Shown here in pieces: positions 24,607-36,198 of a stretch of 64,000 bases of DNA. Each line of letters opens with the position of its first letter. The stretch's first letter is position 1. The position numbers were made by a program, and so were the translations under genes. Source of the DNA: Apium graveolens (taxonomy: Eukaryota; Streptophyta; Magnoliopsida; Apiales; Apiaceae); the NCBI RefSeq assembly GCF_009905375.1, contig NW_027419138.1:56290-120289 (forward strand), given 5' to 3'. The notes beneath the pieces are model-generated. The model saw nothing but the letters and a program-made list of their open reading frames with translations. It searched no databases and had not been told where the DNA came from.

Positions 24607-27600
24607 TGTAACGACCGAGGAATTACGCTTGTATTATATTATAATAATAATAAATTATGTGTATTATTATGTGATTAAATGTGTTAAGTCATTGAACCCT
24701 AACTGCTATGTGTTATGTGTTGATTGTTTTGATCCAAACGTGTTTTGGATATTTATTGAACGTTCTATCGTCAGTTATATATACTATATCAAAACCTGTA
24801 CAGCTCAAAACTATGTTTTAAAAGCCCGTATTTCAAACAAAATCATTGGCCCTATTTTGCCAAAAATGACCTATACCATATCGCTATTCTGAACCCCTAG
24901 ATGTTTTACCAATTGACCTTTTTCGCGAAAAACGACTTTTCCGGACCCCTTCGGGTACCAAAAACCCCACAAAAATCACATTTTTATTTTTATATGATCA
25001 TGAAATTATTATATATCATTTTTCTTTGTATTTTTGTATTTTTCACAATTTTTGGGAATTTTTAGTATTTATTTTGTATTTATTGGATATTTAAAAATTC
25101 ATTATTAATACCCAAAAATTATAAAAATTAGGGGCCAAATATTTTTATTAGGAGTGTAATTAGCCCCTTAATTTTATTTAGGGGTATTATTTTCAGTACT
25201 ATAAATAGCTGTTTTATTATTAATTAATTAGTTAATTATTATTAAAAATTCAGAAAATCAAGAATTAGGGTTTGTTGGTGAAGAACAACTGCAGAATTAA
25301 ATCCTTGATTTGAAGGTGATTCTGTCATCCGATTTGATCATGTGAGTAACCAAAACGATCCTTTTGATCTCTACTTGCTATTCATACCATCAATTTTGTG
25401 TTTTATAGCTATGATTTTCGATTTGTAAATTAGGGTTTATACCCGAATTTAGGTATTTTGATTCGGGTGATTGTTGCTTGAATTTGATACTTGATATAGT
25501 TTCGTGAAGATTGTTATAGTCGATTATAACTGGAATTAGCATCGAATGATACTCGTATAGTGTAATTCGAATAACAAGGTTTTTACGAATTTTCTGCTAA
25601 TTGTTGTGGTACGTGGATTGATTGTTGGGTTATTAGACGATAGGGGTTAGATTTTCCAGGTTATGAGCTTCGTTTTGGTATATTGATATTGAAGTTTTGT
25701 GTAAGATTGTGGTAAATCGTCGTTTGGCCGGGAAAACGTCGCCGGCGGGCCGTCGATTGGCCGGAGAAGATGGAGCAGCAGTTGGGCGTGGTTACGGTTG
25801 CAGCGACGGAAAATAGGAGGTTCCGTTGATGGGGTATCGTGGAAGGAAGGATCGAAACGGTGAAAGGCTGAGGAGAATTGAGTTGCCGGATTTTTGGCCG
25901 GAACAGCCGCCGATGTCGGGTTCTGGGCCGCCGGCCGGCCTGTTCGTCCTTGACCCGAGGTCGACCCGGTTTCGACCCGGGAAACGACCCGGGTTTGATC
26001 CTAAAAACCCTAATCTGAAAACCTGTGTTGTGTTTCTGAAATATTAATTATTTATTATATTTTCTAAAATCAGAAAATCAGTTTTAAAAATTCTATTAAT
26101 TAATTAAAAATTAGTTGTATATTCTGGAAAAAAAAATTAGTATTATTAATTTCTAGATTATTTTATTGATTTATAAATTCGAATTTAATTATTTAATTAT
26201 TTAATTATTTATCTAATTATTTATTAGTTATCTAATTAATTAATAATTAGGTAATTAACTAATAATTAGGTAATTAATTAATAAATAAGGATTAAAAATA
26301 ATTAAATAATATGATTAATAATTTGATAATTAGTTATTATTACGAATAATGGTTCGATAATGAGAATTATTATTCGGGCGATAATTATTCGAATAATATT
26401 GTAGTGATTATTTGTATCGTATAATTAAATACCGATAATTAATTGATTAACGAATCGTATAAGTTTCAGTAATAATGTAATAGATCGATAGTTATTCGAG
26501 AATTGCGAGTAGCTCGTAGTTATACGAATAATTAATCGTTAAGTGATTTATAATTCGAGTAATTCGTAGTTATTCGATAAATAGCGTATCGGTTAAATAA
26601 GTTGGTTGATTATTTGTAAATAATCGATCTAATCGAATAAATATCGATAAGTTATAAATATTATAATAAATTGTGATTAATCCTAATAATTAGGGATTAA
26701 TTATTTAAAGTTAGTAAATAATTATCTATTAATTATTTATTAGTTATTTATTTATTAAGTGACTAATTATTTCAATAATTAATCACATAATTTTCAATAA
26801 ATCGTAACTTCTTCATTTTAACTCCAAAAAAATTATAAAAAAAATTATTTTTGACTTTGATTTTTCTTAAATAATTATTTAAAAATTATTTTAGGATTAA
26901 AAAGGTTGTAATAATTATTTATATTGAATAATAAATTAAATTATCAGTGTTTAATTCATAACAATTCAACCGTTAGTCCGATTTAAGTGAAACGAAGACC
27001 CCTAGACTCAGAAAAATGAGGCGAATCCAATAAAAATGGTTGTAAGTTATAATTTCTTCTGAAAAAGAGTGGTTTGGTGATAATTGATAGTCGAAGGTCC
27101 TAGTAGGGATATAATTGAGCCGAATAAATCCCGAAAAATTATAATAAAATCAGATACGACTAGTAATGCAGGTATAAGTCCAGAATTGATTCTAAAAATA
27201 ATTATAAATCTAGAAATTAATTGTGTGCTTTACGTGTTACGTGTTATATGTGATTATGTGTATAAATGTGTTGTGTAAATATATGTATATATATATATGC
27301 GAGTCAGATAGAAACGCATGGGTAGACTGATAAGGTTGCGTGATATCAATTCAAGATACACGTATGTAGTAAATTACCTAAACACCTATGTTTCTATGAT
27401 TTGTTCAGTGTTAGCAAGGCAGAGCAAGCTAGGGTCAGAAGGCAGTAAGTTAAACCAGGTTAAGTACGCGCAAGGCAAGTTTTTCCCCTATTCTAAATTC
27501 AGAATAGTGATTTATATTTCCTTTCTATCGTATCGATTCTCTTTGATAATCATTGTTCATATACACTGTTACCTATTTATTATCACTCGTTCCATTTCAT

Positions 27601-28534
27601 TTCAATTCTTGATTTACCCAATTTAATGAATTCCCTGTTCATATTTCAATTTCTTTACCCTTGTTACATATATTCTGGTATATCCTGGTGTTGGGATACA
27701 TCAATAGCATACCGATTGTTCCGGATGCTCAGCCTTGGACTGGATGGTTACTATAAAGGCTGGGTTTTTCCCAGACCATTAATTAATAGGCCATAGTTGC
27801 CTGAGTACTCCTTATGTTGGTTGGGTCTATGCAGTTGGGTATAGATCCGCACTATATTCTGACTGATCAGCAGATTATAGTGCATATGTTGGTTCTTGTT
27901 TCCAGTCTTGTTCATTTGGCACTCACCATCATTGGCGAATTATTATCATATACAGATACAGATGGTTGTTCAAACCAGCAGCTTATTGGTTTATTTATTT
28001 CTCTTTATTTCTCTCTCTTTATATATATATATATAAATTGTTGCAGGCTTGTTGAGCAATTTTGGCTCATTTCTTTTATTGTCACTCCTATTGTTTTACA
28101 GTTAAGGTAGAGAATGAAACCCATCAGGACCCGCATAGTCAAGAAGCGAGTCAAGCAGCGGGACCCTCTTATACCAAGAGTGTTCATTCCTATTCCCGAA
28201 GAGAGCTTTGAATTGCCAGATCAGGTGTAGCAGGATAAGTAGTGATGTTGGGTTGAATAAAAGTTTTGTGTAGTTTGAATAAAAGATTGCGTAGTGAAAC
28301 TGTAGATAGAATAAAGTTTTGTAATAAAGAGAGTTCTTGAGACAGGTTTTTATTTAGTCGGGTTTGTAATAAAGTGTAGTGCATGATTCTTGTTTCCAAC
28401 CTCAACCCTTAAAAGATCCTGAGTAGTGATAGTTTGGGGTAATTATTATATTAATATTCCGCTTGTGCAGGTATAGTTGGTAATTGTTGTTAATAATGCC
28501 CCAAATCTATACCCCGGATTTGGAAGGTGTTATA
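24607..28534 (+). repeat. 3' LTR of Tekay element 1
   Basis: 3928 bp, nearly identical to the 5' LTR. Visible differences include a shorter TA tract (28020-28034) and scattered substitutions. It ends TTATA and is followed by ACTAT. Confidence 0.92.
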
Positions 28535-28539
28535 ACTAT

Positions 28540-29458
28540 GGTGGCGTCATTACTTGCTCTGTATTTCAATTTGTAAGTAGCATAGGACAGTTGCCCAGTT
28601 TGTAAGTAGGCATAAATTTGATGAATTTGTTTATAAACTACATTACCAAGAACATCCTCACCAACTACACAGGTGCACAAATGCTTTATAAAGGAGACTT
28701 TTACTTGTTCATTCAACATGATTGATTGAAAAGAAAAATAAAGACAATTGACTAAATACTGCTAAACAATATAAGAAAATCACCTAATGATTCCAGTAGC
28801 TGATTTATGAAAATATGAGCATGGATCTAGTGGCTCTTGACATCTCAATGATTCAACAAATGTATGAAGAGTCAGTTTCCCTAACTGCTAGAGCCGCTTG
28901 ACTTGTGTTTTTGTTCCAATTTTCAAGTCTAACCAGAGATGACTCGACTAAGAAATAGCCAGAGGTTATACAAACACATAAACGTAACTAACAACAAAAT
29001 TTGAGATTCCATGAGAGAAAGGTAAAGGGAATACACAATTACAAAAAATAAAATGAAACATACAAACATATAAATCAATTTACATAGAAAGGTAATGGAT
29101 ACTATACCTCATAATTGAACCCCAAGAAATATTGTAAGCCGTAGTTGCTTGAACCCAAATATATTTTTCCAAATTACTTAAACCTAAAATCCCTTTAACT
29201 AAACTCCTGAAATCTAATTGAACAAGAACTTTTTGAATGAAAATATGTTTCAAACCCTAATTGAAACTAGTAAGAGAGAGAGAGGAGAAGCTCACAGGTG
29301 GGTGTGTATATATATAGTGAGAGATTGAGAGAAGGCGGGATGTTTTCCCCAAATTTGTAAAGGGGGAAATGAAAATGATTGAAGGGGGAATGAAAACGGG
29401 AGCGCGAGACAAAATTAAAAGAAATGGGAAACAAAATATTAAGATTGGTGGGATACAA
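28540..29458 (-). pseudogene. Captured exon chain, upstream part (inner CACTA)
   Basis: Minus-strand exon-like pieces lie just upstream of the Tekay insertion. One open block is at 28719-28540 (VKVSFIKHLCTCVVGEDVLG, then YKQIHQIYAYLQTGQLSYAT). Another is at about 28895-28783 (TLHTFVESLRCQEPLDPCSY) ending at a GT donor. Further upstream, 29300-29105 has a 5'-UTR-like AATTAGGGTTT leader and a pyrimidine/GA-rich stretch. Together with 13405-14104 these look like one minus-strand chain that begins with a captured promoter or leader and joins pieces of different genes. I do not recognise the genes. Confidence 0.4.
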
Positions 29459-30054
29459 AGTTTTAATTGTGTTTTTTATGAATATTCTTAATTTAATATT
29501 ATAAACATATTTTTTTTAATTTTGAAATAAATTTTTTCACATCAATATTATTTTTTTCATAAGATTTGATTGTCGAAATAATATTTTATAAAATTCTGGA
29601 AAGAATTCCGTTTAAGAAAATAATATTTTTACTGGATTTTTGTTAAAAAATTGTAGAAGTTAAATTTTTATTTTTTAATTATTCATGAACATCACTAATA
29701 TAAGTATGCATTGGCATTATAGACTTACATAATCTAAAGAATTATTTTATAGATGTATATTTGTTATTTGTCACATTAGATCACCTAAACCCTGATTTTA
29801 ATTTTAATTTTTGGAAAGATAAACCATTGTCTACTGAACCAAATTTTAAATATTTTAAATTCTAATTTTCTTGTTAATTTTACTTTTACCGGATTTTCCT
29901 TATAATGTCATGCAAGAAAAGTTTAATTTTTTTATAATTTTTTCACATGACTAAAATCTATATAATTTAACATCCGTACAGTTGAATCATCTAAAAAATA
30001 AATTTTTAAAAAAATATTTTGTAATTCGGGAATGAATCTCGTTTAAGGTGGTAG
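29459..30054. repeat. AT-rich sequence with degenerate copies of the 174-bp repeat
   Basis: No gene. Segments reading TTTACTGGATTTTT, TGTCATGCAAG, TAACATCCGTACAGTTGAAT and GGGAATGAATCTCGTTT match, in diverged form, the 174-bp units at 37037-38254 in the outer element. Confidence 0.55.
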
Positions 30055-33000
30055 TACAAGTGTTTTATTTTAAAAATACTTGTATAAGGTAGATTAATAC
30101 AACGTGCTTTTTCGAAAAACACTTGTTTGAATTGAACAATTAACAATGTAAATTTGAAGTGTAATTATTAGGTATATTTGTAGGTTAGCACACATATGAT
30201 ACGCCGAATAATATTATAACGACTTATATCTGAAAAGTAGCACTATTAACATTCGTATATAATGTCAACTAAATCCGGATATCGTTACTATGACTTATAT
30301 CTGTAAGTTAATATATAGATTATGTGCTGCTTTATGTTGTTATGAGTAATATTCGTAAGTTAACGCCATTAACGTCTGTAGGAAGTCTACAAAACCAACA
30401 AATAGATATTACGAGTTATATTTTTAACTTCATCTATACATTATGTCCTCATCAATATGATAATCTAGTTAACGCTATTAATATTCGCGTAACGTCTAAT
30501 CCGAATAGGTAAAAGAATTCAAAAATTCTATGAAAAAGATGATTTCAAATCTTAATAAACACAAATTAATTTGGTGTAAGTTATTGGTTACTCGTATAAA
30601 TTAATAAACGGTGGCATATAATTATTCCGAAAAAAAATTAAAAACTAGTAAAAGTATAGACAACGGTTTTTTCTAAAATCATGTTGTAGTAAGTTACTTT
30701 ACATAAGTGTTTTTTAGGAAATACCGTTGTTGGAATTCTACAACGGTTTTTTCTTTAAGATTGTTGTAGTATTATAAATTTTATAACAGATTATAAATAT
30801 CGATAATGGTTGTCTGAATATTACAAGTGTTTTATTTTAAAAATACTTGTATAAGGTAGATTAATACAGCGTGCTTTTTCGAAAAACACTTGTTTGAATT
30901 GAACAATTAACAATGTAAATTTGAAGTGTAATTATTAGGTATATTTGTAGGTTAGCACACATATGATACGCCGAATAATATTATAACGAGTTATATCTGA
31001 AAAGTAGCACTATTAACATTCGTATATAATGTCAACTAAATCCGGATATCGTTACTATGACTTATATCTGTAAGTTAATATATAGATTATGTGATGCTTT
31101 ATGTTGTTATGAGTAATATTCGTAAGTTAACGCCATTAACGTCTGTAGGAAGTCTACAAAACCAACAAATAGATTATCAATGTGATAATCTAGTTGACGC
31201 TATTAATATTCGCGTAACGTCTAATCCGAATAGGTAAAAGAATTCAAAAAATCTATGAAAAAGATGATTTCAAATCTTAATAAACACAAATTAATTTGGT
31301 GTAAGTTATTGGTTACTCGTATAAATTAATAAACGGTGGCATATAATTATTCCGAAAAAAAATTAAAAACTAGTAAAAGTATAGACAACGGTTTTTTCTA
31401 AAACCATGTTGTGGTAAGTTACTTTACATAAGTGTTTTTTAGGAAATACCGTTGTTGGAATTCTACAACGGTTTTTTCTTTAAGATTGTTGTAGTATTAT
31501 AAATTTTACAACAAATTATAAATATCGATAACGGTTGTCTGAATGTTACAAGTGTTTTATTTTAAAAATACTTATATAAGGTAGATTAATACAACATGCT
31601 TTTTTGAAAAACACTTGTTTGAATTGAACAATTAACAATGTAAATTTGAAGTGTAATTATTAGGTATATTTGTAGGTTAGCACACATATGATACGCCGAA
31701 TAATATTATAACAAGTTATATCTGAAAAGTAGCACTATTAACATTCGTAGATAATGTCAACTAAATCCTAATATCATTATTATGACTTATATCTGTAAGT
31801 TAGTATATAGATTATGTGCTGCTTTATGTTATTACGAGTAATATTCGTAAATTAACGCTATTAACGTCCGTACGAAGTCAACAAAACCAATAAATAGATA
31901 TTATGAGTTACATTTTTAACTTAATCTACACGTTATGTCCTCATCAATGTGATTATCTGTTGACGCTATTAATATTTGTGTAACGTCTAATACTAATAGG
32001 TAAAAGAATTCAAAATTCTATGAAAAAGGTGATTTCAAATCTTAATAAACACAAATTAATTTGGTGTAAGTTATTGGTTACTCGTATAAATTAATAAACG
32101 GTGGCATATAATTATTCCAAAAAAAAATTAAAAACTAGTAAAAGTATAGACAACGGTTTTTTCTAAAATCGTGTTGTGGTAAATTACTTTACATAAGTGT
32201 TTTTTAGGAAATACCGTTGTTGGATTTCTACAACGGTTTTTTCTTTAAGATTGTTGTAGTATTATAAATTTTACAACAGATTATAAATATCGATAACGGT
32301 TGTCTGACTGTTACAAGTGTTTTATTTTAAAAATACTTGTATAAGGTAGATTAATATAACGTGCTTTTTCGAAAAACACTTGTTTGAATTGAACAATTAA
32401 CAATGTAAATTTGAAGTGTAATTATTAGGTATATTTGTAGGTTAGTACACATATGATACGCCGAATAATATTATAACGAGTTATATCTGAAAAGTAGCAC
32501 TATTAACATTCCTATATAATGTCAACTAAATCCTAATATCGTTATTATAACTTACATCTATAAGTTAGTATATAAATTATGTGTTGTTTTATGTTATTAT
32601 GAGTAATATTCGTAAGTTAACGCTATTAACGTTCGTACAAAGTCTGCAAAACCAACAAATAGATATTATGAGTTACATTCTTAATCTACACGTTATGTCC
32701 TCATCAGTGTGATTATCTGTTGACGCTATTAATAATCGTGTAACGTCTAATAGTAATAGGTAAATGAATTCAAAAATCTATGAAAAATATGATTTTAAAT
32801 CTTAATAAACATAAATTAATTTGGTGTAAGTTATTGGTTACTCGTATAAATTAATTAACGATGGCATATAATTATTCCAAAAAAATAAAAACTAGTAAAA
32901 GTATAGACAACGGTTTTTTCTAAAATCATGTTGTGGTAAGTTACTTTACATAAGCGTTTTTTAGGAAATACCGTTGTTGGAATTCTACAACGATTTTTTC

Positions 33001-33180
33001 TTTAAGATTGTTGCAGTATTATAAATTTTACAACAGATGATAAATATCGATAACGGTTGTCTGACTGTTACAAGTGTTTTATTTTAAAAAAACTTGTATA
33101 AGGTAGATTAATACAACATGTTTTGTCGAAAAATACTTGTTTGAATTGAACAATTAACAATGTAAATTTGAAGTACTTGT
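30055..33180 (+). repeat. 0.76-kb tandem array, inner CACTA (four units plus a partial)
   Basis: Units begin with TACAAGTGTTTTATTTTAAA at 30055, 30822, 31547, 32312 and 33069 (the last partial), so periods are 767, 725, 765 and 757 bp. The second unit lacks about 40 bp near 31173. Each unit contains several ACAACGGTTTTTTC / CCGTTGTTG motifs like those of the CACTA subterminal regions, plus an AT-rich middle part. No conserved coding frame is seen. Confidence 0.92.
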
Positions 33181-33933
33181 GATTATTTTTTTTGTTAATT
33201 ATAAAGTAGATAATTAAACTATTTTGAAATATAAAATTTAAATATTTAATCTGGATGAAAGTGGATTTAATTAGAATTTGTAGTTTTAAAAAAATTTAAA
33301 ATTAAATTGTTTGGAATTGTTTTTTAAATTGTTTAATATTTTTATTGTAATAAATCAGACAATGGTTTATTTGAACATTTTGTTGTGCAACATGTTTTTA
33401 AATTTGGTAAGAAAGATAACTGTTTTAAGAATTAGACCATTGTATGATATAGGTGATATACAATATAGGTAAAACACTTGTTTATGAGGTATCATTTAGA
33501 CAACACCTAATTTGTACATTGTGCGATTCAAGCTTAAATAACCAATAGAAAAAACACTTGTCTCATTTCCACAACTGTTAAACTAGACGTTATCTCAATC
33601 ATTTTCAGACAATGCATTCTAAAACTCGTTGTGCAAACTTACTCATTTGCAAACATCACTTTAGAAATGATTGTCTGTCTCCATCAACTAGACAATGGAT
33701 TTTAAAGCGTTGTATTAATGCTAAAGCCTTCCCATTCGCACAACACCTTGATTTCAAAAATACTTGTCTGATTTGTTTTACTAGACAACATTTTTTAATT
33801 GCTTGTAGTAATCAACGTCAGACAACACCAGTTTTTTGGTTGAAGAAAAACCGTTGTATGAAAAATTCGGGCAACACTTTTTTGGTCGAGTGTTGTCTGA
33901 TCGATGTTGTCTGATTGTGTTTTTCTTGTAGTG
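33181..33933. repeat. Right subterminal region of the inner CACTA
   Basis: Alternating motifs AGACAATG, ACAACAC, CACTTGTCTGA and CGTTGTATG up to the terminus at 33933. The whole stretch is repeated with minor changes at 40531-41281 in the outer element. Confidence 0.8.
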
Positions 33934-34011
33934 TTGGGAGGTCCTGCTTGTAACAGCTTCATCTTTTCCTCTTTTGTCAACCTCCTTTTTCAAATCATCT
34001 ATCCCGACAAT
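33934..34011 (-). pseudogene. Captured exon, upstream half (continues at 12606)
   Basis: After a CAG acceptor (34012-34014 on the minus strand) an open frame reads IVGIDDLKKEVDKRGKDEAV and runs into the TTG target duplication of the inner CACTA. It continues in frame at 12606. The gene is unknown. It lies downstream of the PDR fragment in the same chain, but it does not match the PDR sequence expected next (the ISGGQ signature region), so a different source gene is likely. Confidence 0.6.
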
Positions 34012-34449
34012 CTGTAGAGAAAGTCGAAGTACACATAAAATTCACTTAAAATAAGATTGACAAACTACATGCTAGGTTCTCAAAATTTCCAAATAAAAGG
34101 AGGCCACAAACATATACAGAAGGCAATTTGTAAACCAGGGCACATAGATTTGTAAAGTAATCCATAATTATGCTTCTTTTTTCGTAAATAGTTCAGCTGT
34201 TTTGTAGCTACCTGATTACCTAAAAATAGTTTCAAAAACCCTTAAACACGGCTCTATAAACTGTTTTCTGGAAACTAGCAATGGTTGCTATAATTTCTCG
34301 TAACTGTTAGCATAGAAGTCATTAGTTCAGTCACTAACCAAACAGCAGTCTAGTCAGTGATTGAATGCAGTTTGAGTCCAATGTCTAGTTCTTGATAACT
34401 TGGTTAATCTATGCATGTATATAAAACAAAATGATTCACGCTTACTTAC

Positions 34450-34953
34450 CTTCATAATGTAATCCACAACAAGACCTGTTCTCTGGTCTCCCAATGCAAT
34501 TAACTAGAAGAAATAATATAGTGGTGTCACCGTGTCAGAGAAACCGTATATACTTAAACAAGAAACTACAGTATCTAATTAAGAAACTTTCGACCGCTAA
34601 TACAAACCTTCACGAAAGTATCAAGATCATCATCAAGTTCTATTCCAAGATCCTTTTCTCTTCTCAAAAGTTCCATTAGCATATCTGTATCAAATTCTAT
34701 ATGGTTAGATTCATGATCTAAAATTTACAAAATGAAACTAATCGACAGATAAAAGATAAATATATATTCAAAATCTACACCATTTTCTTTAGGCTTACCT
34801 TGCTTGAATCCAAATCCTTGACACCGTCCTGAAAGTTCAAGAGTCTCCCTCACTGTCATTTCAGCAGTGTGCCGATCCCGTTGACTGACATATGCAGAAG
34901 TCCTTTGGGCAACAAACTCATTTAGTGAATGCCCATTATAACTGATTTCCCTG
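34450..34953 (-). pseudogene. PDR-type ABCG transporter fragment, three exons
   Basis: Three consecutive exon-like blocks with GT-AG borders. They are 34953-34799 ([37 protein letters not shown]), 34684-34608 (MLMELLRREKDLGIELD) and 34503-34450 (IALGDQRTGLVVDYIMK). This is the Q-loop side of the first nucleotide-binding domain of pleiotropic drug resistance (ABCG) transporters, including the YVSQ glutamine. The Walker A motif, ABC signature, Walker B and all membrane segments are absent. Compared with the family, QRDRH replaces the usual QHDxH. It is an exon-by-exon copy with introns, so it was captured from genomic DNA, not from mRNA. Confidence 0.8.
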
Positions 34954-34984
34954 GTTATAACGAGTGCTTTAAAAAGAATGCCTC

Positions 34985-35101
34985 ACAATCACATTAAGTA
35001 TCCATTGCAATCCCTAATTTTTCTAGCACTTGCAACCAGAAAACACTAGATTTTCAAAAGAAAAAACATACAGCAGTAACCATATATCAAAAGAAACAGA
35101 G
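34985..35101 (+). repeat. 117-bp direct repeat, copy a
   Basis: It begins CAATCACATTAAGTATCCAT and ends ATATCAAAAGAAAC, repeated with few changes at 36060-36176. The two copies bracket the receptor-kinase fragment, and copy b starts exactly where the PAN-domain exon breaks off. It may be filler sequence from the capture process. Confidence 0.8.
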
Positions 35102-35278
35102 TATTGAGGTGGTATTCTAAATCTATTATTCTTTTGCAATCACTCTCGTCGGCCTGTGCATTCATTATCAGCATTCACCTCATACTTAATAATCTGTATA
35201 TCCAAGTAATATAAAACTAATGGATGAATATCAGTTAACATGAATCCTTCATATGTTGTTTATGTTTCATATTATTAC

Positions 35279-36066
35279 CTTGAAGACAGGTCCAAAACTT
35301 CCCTCTCCAAGCTTATTGTTGTGGGAGAACGAATTTGTCGCCTTTTCAGTTAATCAAAGCTAATTAGTGGCAGTTCCAACTCTTCGCTCTCAATCTTGGT
35401 TAGGGCAATACTTTCTGAACTGAATTTCAACCTTTCTGCAAAAAAGAATAAGATTAATATAGAAGGTAGTTTAGTTCTTTATTGGCCAAAAGTCAGTTCA
35501 TTCTTTGAATGTATTTTCGACTTTTTAAAGTAATTTTAATTAAAATTTGTACCTTCTCTCTTCAGCCTTTTGTTCTTTAATAAGAACACAAATATCACAG
35601 CAAGTAGTACAAATAGTACTACAGAGACTACAATTATCCATACTTGCCTGTGTAATCTGGTTCTCCCTGTTTTCTCTATGCAGCCAGATAGTTAAAAGAA
35701 AACTTCAAGAAACTTCACTGTTATCAGTAAAAAGTAAAGACCCTTAATATACAGAGCAGGGAGTTACCTAATTCAGATGCTGCCATTCTTATATAAATAT
35801 CTGGCCCATCTTCAGAGTATCCTTCGATGTCGATCAAGTCATTAAACCATAAGTAGCATCCACGTCCACCTTTTCTAATGTCTGCCTTCGCATATGCTGT
35901 ACATGAGCGGTTCTTTAAGCACAACTTCTCGCATTCCTCAAGGTTTATTTTCATGTGATACCAGGCATATCTTGTGTCAGGCAACTTCATACCCGAGTGT
36001 TTCATAAATCCTTCCCCAGTCGCACAATCTAATGATTTTCTGCGGACACAACCGTTAGACCAATCA
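35279..36066 (-). pseudogene. G-type lectin S-receptor-like kinase fragment
   Basis: Three exons on the minus strand. 36066-35768 encodes the PAN/apple domain (GCVRRKSLDC, GMKLPDTRYAW, ECEKLCLKNRSCTAYA, DIYIRMAASEL). 35666-35553 encodes the transmembrane segment (VWIIVVSVVLFVLLAVIFVF) and a basic stop-transfer (KNKRLKREG). 35435-35279 encodes the juxtamembrane part and the kinase start with the glycine loop (LGEGSFGPVF). All borders are GT-AG. In the last exon the frame is shifted by two bases near 35340 (stop before the ATNSFS motif). The lectin, S-locus glycoprotein and the rest of the kinase domains are absent. It is a captured, dead fragment. Confidence 0.85.
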
Positions 36067-36176
36067 CATTAAGTATCCATTGCAATCCCTAATTTTTCTA
36101 GCACTTGCAACCAGAAAACACTAGCATTTCAAAAGAAAAAACATACAACAGTAACCATATATCAAAAGAAACTGAG
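36060..36176 (+). repeat. 117-bp direct repeat, copy b
   Basis: Near-identical to 34985-35101; it abuts the broken edge of the PAN-domain exon. Confidence 0.8.
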
Positions 36177-36198
36177 CTTAATCAACATCTAGCTTACT

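Larger units (their letters stand above)
14655..28534 (+). mobile_element. Ty3/gypsy Tekay-type LTR retrotransposon 1
   Basis: Complete 13.9-kb element on the plus strand. LTRs are at 14655-18585 and 24607-28534; the target duplication ACTAT is perfect (14650-14654 and 28535-28539). Order inside: primer site, extra reading frame, gag, protease, reverse transcriptase, RNase H, integrase, chromodomain-like tail, polypurine tract. The very long LTRs, gypsy order and chromodomain-like tail point to the Tekay (Del) chromovirus lineage. LTRs differ by only a few substitutions and small indels by eye, so the insertion is young, although the polyprotein has three breaks. It sits in the inner CACTA and is the last insertion in the nest. 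Confidence 0.93.
12607..33933. mobile_element. Inner CACTA element, non-autonomous, nested in the outer one
   Basis: The termini are CACTGCAAGGAAAAC at 12607 and the complement of CACTACAAGAAAAAC ending at 33933. The perfect 3-bp target duplication is TTG (12604-12606 and 33934-33936). Without the Tekay insertion it is about 7.4 kb: left subterminal motifs (12607-13340), captured fragments (13405-14104 and 28535-29300, all minus), degenerate 174-bp-like sequence (29520-30050), a 0.76-kb tandem array (30055-33180) and a right subterminal zone. No transposase is visible. It disrupts a captured exon of the outer element. Confidence 0.88.

Noticed and set aside
30055..33180. Regular repeats considered as a CRISPR array
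   Set aside because: Units are about 760 bp, with no short repeat/spacer pattern, and the DNA is plant nuclear.
33612..33914. 100-codon plus-strand open frame, repeated at 40978-41262
   Set aside because: It lies wholly in the duplicated right subterminal zones. Its residues are dictated by the short ACAACAC/TTGTCTG repeats, and the two copies agree only because the DNA is duplicated.
11461..33933. Alternative pairing of the left terminus at 11461 with the inner right terminus at 33933
   Set aside because: The target copies would be ACT and TTG, which differ. The pairings 11461-41281 (ACT) and 12607-33933 (TTG) both give perfect duplications.
33934..34011. Exon considered as the next exon of the PDR transporter
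   Set aside because: The expected ISGGQ signature region is absent and its residues do not resemble PDR proteins, so I list it as unknown.
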